The position numbers and the translations under genes were made by a program. From Candidatus Sodaliphilus fimicaballi (GTDB lineage Bacteria; Bacteroidota; Bacteroidia; Bacteroidales; Muribaculaceae), in contig JAGHTV010000392.1 of NCBI GenBank assembly GCA_018065165.1, forward strand, positions 1 through 7,814: a stretch of 7,814 bases of DNA, given 5' to 3'. The stretch's first letter is position 1. The number at the start of each line of letters is the position of its first letter. Of this stretch, positions 6,401 through 7,814 are shown one piece after another. Below the pieces are notes generated by a model that saw only the letters and a list, made by a program, of their open reading frames with translations, was not told where the DNA came from and ran no database searches.

Positions 6401-7012
6401 ATGGATAATAAACAACTTATCATCAACCGCGCCCACAAGCTCCTTCTTGAGATAGGCCCCACTTCCATGACTATGGATACCGTGGCCCGTGCATGCGGCA
6501 TGTCGAAGCGTACACTCTACGAGATTTTCCCCGACAAAAAGACTCTCATCATGGAGTGTATTCATGTTGAGGCCAAGTTGCGTGATCAAGAGGCTTGCAA
6601 GATTTTTCTTGAGGCAAGCAATTGCTTTGAAGCGCTGTTCAACATCTACAAGTCGTCTCGACAAAAGCGCTCGCAAGCTTTCCTCGACGATGTGAAGCGC
6701 CTGTATCCCGAGATTCTGGAGCACCACAAGCAAAACGAGAAACAGTTTATCGACCAGCTGAGCATGGTGCTGTCACAGGCACAAACCGAGGGCATGGTGG
6801 TAGATAAAATTGATACCAAGATTGCATCGTTCCTGTTCTTGAGCCAGATGCGCTCACTGCACAAGAATCCCAACATCGAAGATATGGGATTTGAGTCGGT
6901 AGCTGTATATGACAGCGCGTTTGTCAACTTCATGCGCGGCATTGCCACCATCGAGGGTATCGAGTATATCGAGACACAGATTAAAAACTTTGACACAAAC
7001 AAAAACTTTTAA
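6401..7012 (+). CDS. TetR/AcrR-family transcriptional regulator
   Basis: This 203-aa protein is the usual length for the family. The N-terminal DNA-binding domain spans residues about 5-55. Its helix-turn-helix at 24-43 (TMDTVARACGMSKRTLYEIF) is followed by the typical PDKKTLI continuation. The remaining C-terminal helical part (about 60-203) would form the ligand-binding and dimer domain, which is not conserved enough to predict a ligand. The start at 6401 is preferred because it places the helix-turn-helix at the normal distance. It is preceded by the A/G-rich stretch GAGAGAAAATA and no in-frame upstream ATG is better. A tolC-type gene begins 7 bases after its stop, so it is very likely an efflux-operon repressor. 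Control of its own promoter through the palindrome at 6243-6277 is inferred. Confidence 0.92.
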   Translation: MDNKQLIINRAHKLLLEIGPTSMTMDTVARACGMSKRTLYEIFPDKKTLIMECIHVEAKLRDQEACKIFLEASNCFEALFNIYKSSRQKRSQAFLDDVKRLYPEILEHHKQNEKQFIDQLSMVLSQAQTEGMVVDKIDTKIASFLFLSQMRSLHKNPNIEDMGFESVAVYDSAFVNFMRGIATIEGIEYIETQIKNFDTNKNF

Positions 7013-7019
7013 TATAGAC

Positions 7020-7814
7020 ATGTTAAAGAAGACATTATTAATTGGTTTACTGCTTACAGCAGTTACAGCCATGGCCCAGAGCAGCAGCTCACAGGCCATG
7101 ACGCTATCGCTTGACGATTGCATTAAGATTGCACTCAACGAGAACCCCACCATCAAGATCAACGAGATGGAACTGGAGCGCGTTGACTATGCAAAGAAAG
7201 AAGTCCTGGGTAAACTTTTCCCCGACATCACATTCAGTGCACAGTACACTCGCAACCTGGCACTGCAAACCATCTACATGGACACTGGTACAGGTGAGGC
7301 TGCAGCCATCAAGATGGGTCGTGACAACACACACTCAACTGGTTTCTCAGCAAACATTCCCATCGTGGTTCCCCAGTTGTGGAAGACAATTAAGCTCAAC
7401 GATACCCAGATACTTCAAAACCTGGAAAAATCACGCGCCGACAAGCTCTCGCTCGTGAACCAGGTGAAGAACGCTTACTATGCACTGCTGCTGGCACAGG
7501 ATACCAAGAAGGTGATTGAGCAAAACCACAGCACTGCACAGGCTCATGCCACAATCTACAAGAAGATGAACGAGCTGGGTACTGCAAGCGAATATGATGT
7601 GCTTCGTGCCAACGTTGCCGTTACCAACCTTGAGCCCTCAATTCTTGATGCTGACAACTCTATCAAGAAACTCAAGCTGCAACTCAAGCTGCTCATGGGC
7701 ATGGACGCTGCAATCGAGATTGCTCCCGCACAAAACCTCGACCAGTTCAAGGGTGTGATGTATGAGCATGCACTGAGCACCGACACTACCCTCGTTTACA
7801 ACACATCACTCAAG
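7020..7814 (+). CDS. TolC-family outer-membrane efflux protein (3' end outside window)
   Basis: The reading frame stays open for 265 codons to the window edge. Members are usually about 420-480 aa, so roughly 60 per cent is present. A Sec signal peptide (MLKKTLLIGLLLTAVTAMA, cut after residue 19 before Gln) leads into the first outer-membrane-efflux repeat: LSLDDCIKIALNENPTIKIN at about 29-48, then FPDITFSAQYTRN. Long amphipathic helices follow (about 130-230), including the NQVKNAYYALLLAQ and LGTASEYDVLRANV patterns typical of TolC/OprM proteins. Trimers of these proteins form the outer-membrane duct of RND or ABC efflux pumps and type I secretion. Its place directly behind tetR suggests drug or metabolite efflux, with adaptor and pump genes expected downstream. 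There is no clear Shine-Dalgarno, which is usual for this phylum; translation may be coupled to tetR. Confidence 0.92.
   Translation, partial: MLKKTLLIGLLLTAVTAMAQSSSSQAMTLSLDDCIKIALNENPTIKINEMELERVDYAKKEVLGKLFPDITFSAQYTRNLALQTIYMDTGTGEAAAIKMGRDNTHSTGFSANIPIVVPQLWKTIKLNDTQILQNLEKSRADKLSLVNQVKNAYYALLLAQDTKKVIEQNHSTAQAHATIYKKMNELGTASEYDVLRANVAVTNLEPSILDADNSIKKLKLQLKLLMGMDAAIEIAPAQNLDQFKGVMYEHALSTDTTLVYNTSLK

Noticed and set aside
1..7814. CRISPR array, transposon ends, tRNA or rRNA genes
   Set aside because: I found no regularly spaced direct repeats, transposase-like reading frame, tRNA-like cloverleaf with CCA or rRNA-like segment on either strand. The nested fold at 6031-6090 lacks tRNA arms and an anticodon loop.

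Overview
The window looks like chromosomal DNA from a Bacteroidales bacterium, possibly Prevotellaceae or Muribaculaceae. The family level is a guess. The support is three-fold. The large gene encodes a Bacteroidetes-style alpha-2-macroglobulin that carries a SusC-like EVVVxGY segment. Promoter candidates fit the Bacteroidetes TTTG-N19/20-TAnnTTTG pattern. Start codons sit behind A/T-rich leaders without a clear Shine-Dalgarno sequence. All three genes are on the + strand.

Layout: (1) Positions 1-368 are non-coding. They hold several compact GC-rich hairpins and two tandem promoter candidates reading toward the first gene. (2) Positions 369-5882 encode one very large (1837 aa) exported alpha-2-macroglobulin-like protein. 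All the main family domains are recognisable, but the thioester Cys-x-Glu-Gln motif is missing. (3) Positions 5883-6400 (518 bp) are non-coding. They hold a probable terminator, a nested GC-rich structured element, further hairpins, and a perfect 15-bp inverted repeat built from four AAAACT/AGTTTT half-sites that overlaps a Bacteroidetes promoter. (4) Positions 6401-7012 encode a TetR/AcrR-family regulator. (5) From 7020 to the window end runs the first 265 codons of a TolC-family outer-membrane efflux protein, 7 bases after tetR and almost certainly in the same transcript.

How it works together: the macroglobulin gene seems to be its own transcription unit, probably for a periplasmic or surface protease-interacting protein. 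tetR-tolC looks like the head of a multidrug or RND-type efflux operon in which the regulator represses its own promoter through the four-half-site operator. The adaptor and pump genes would lie beyond the window.

I see no CRISPR array, tRNA, rRNA, insertion sequence or phage gene. I do not see a clearly new multi-gene system. The most notable items are the operator/promoter architecture before tetR, the thioester-less macroglobulin with its AT-rich, SusC-like bait-region insert, and the unusual density of short-loop hairpins in both intergenic regions.
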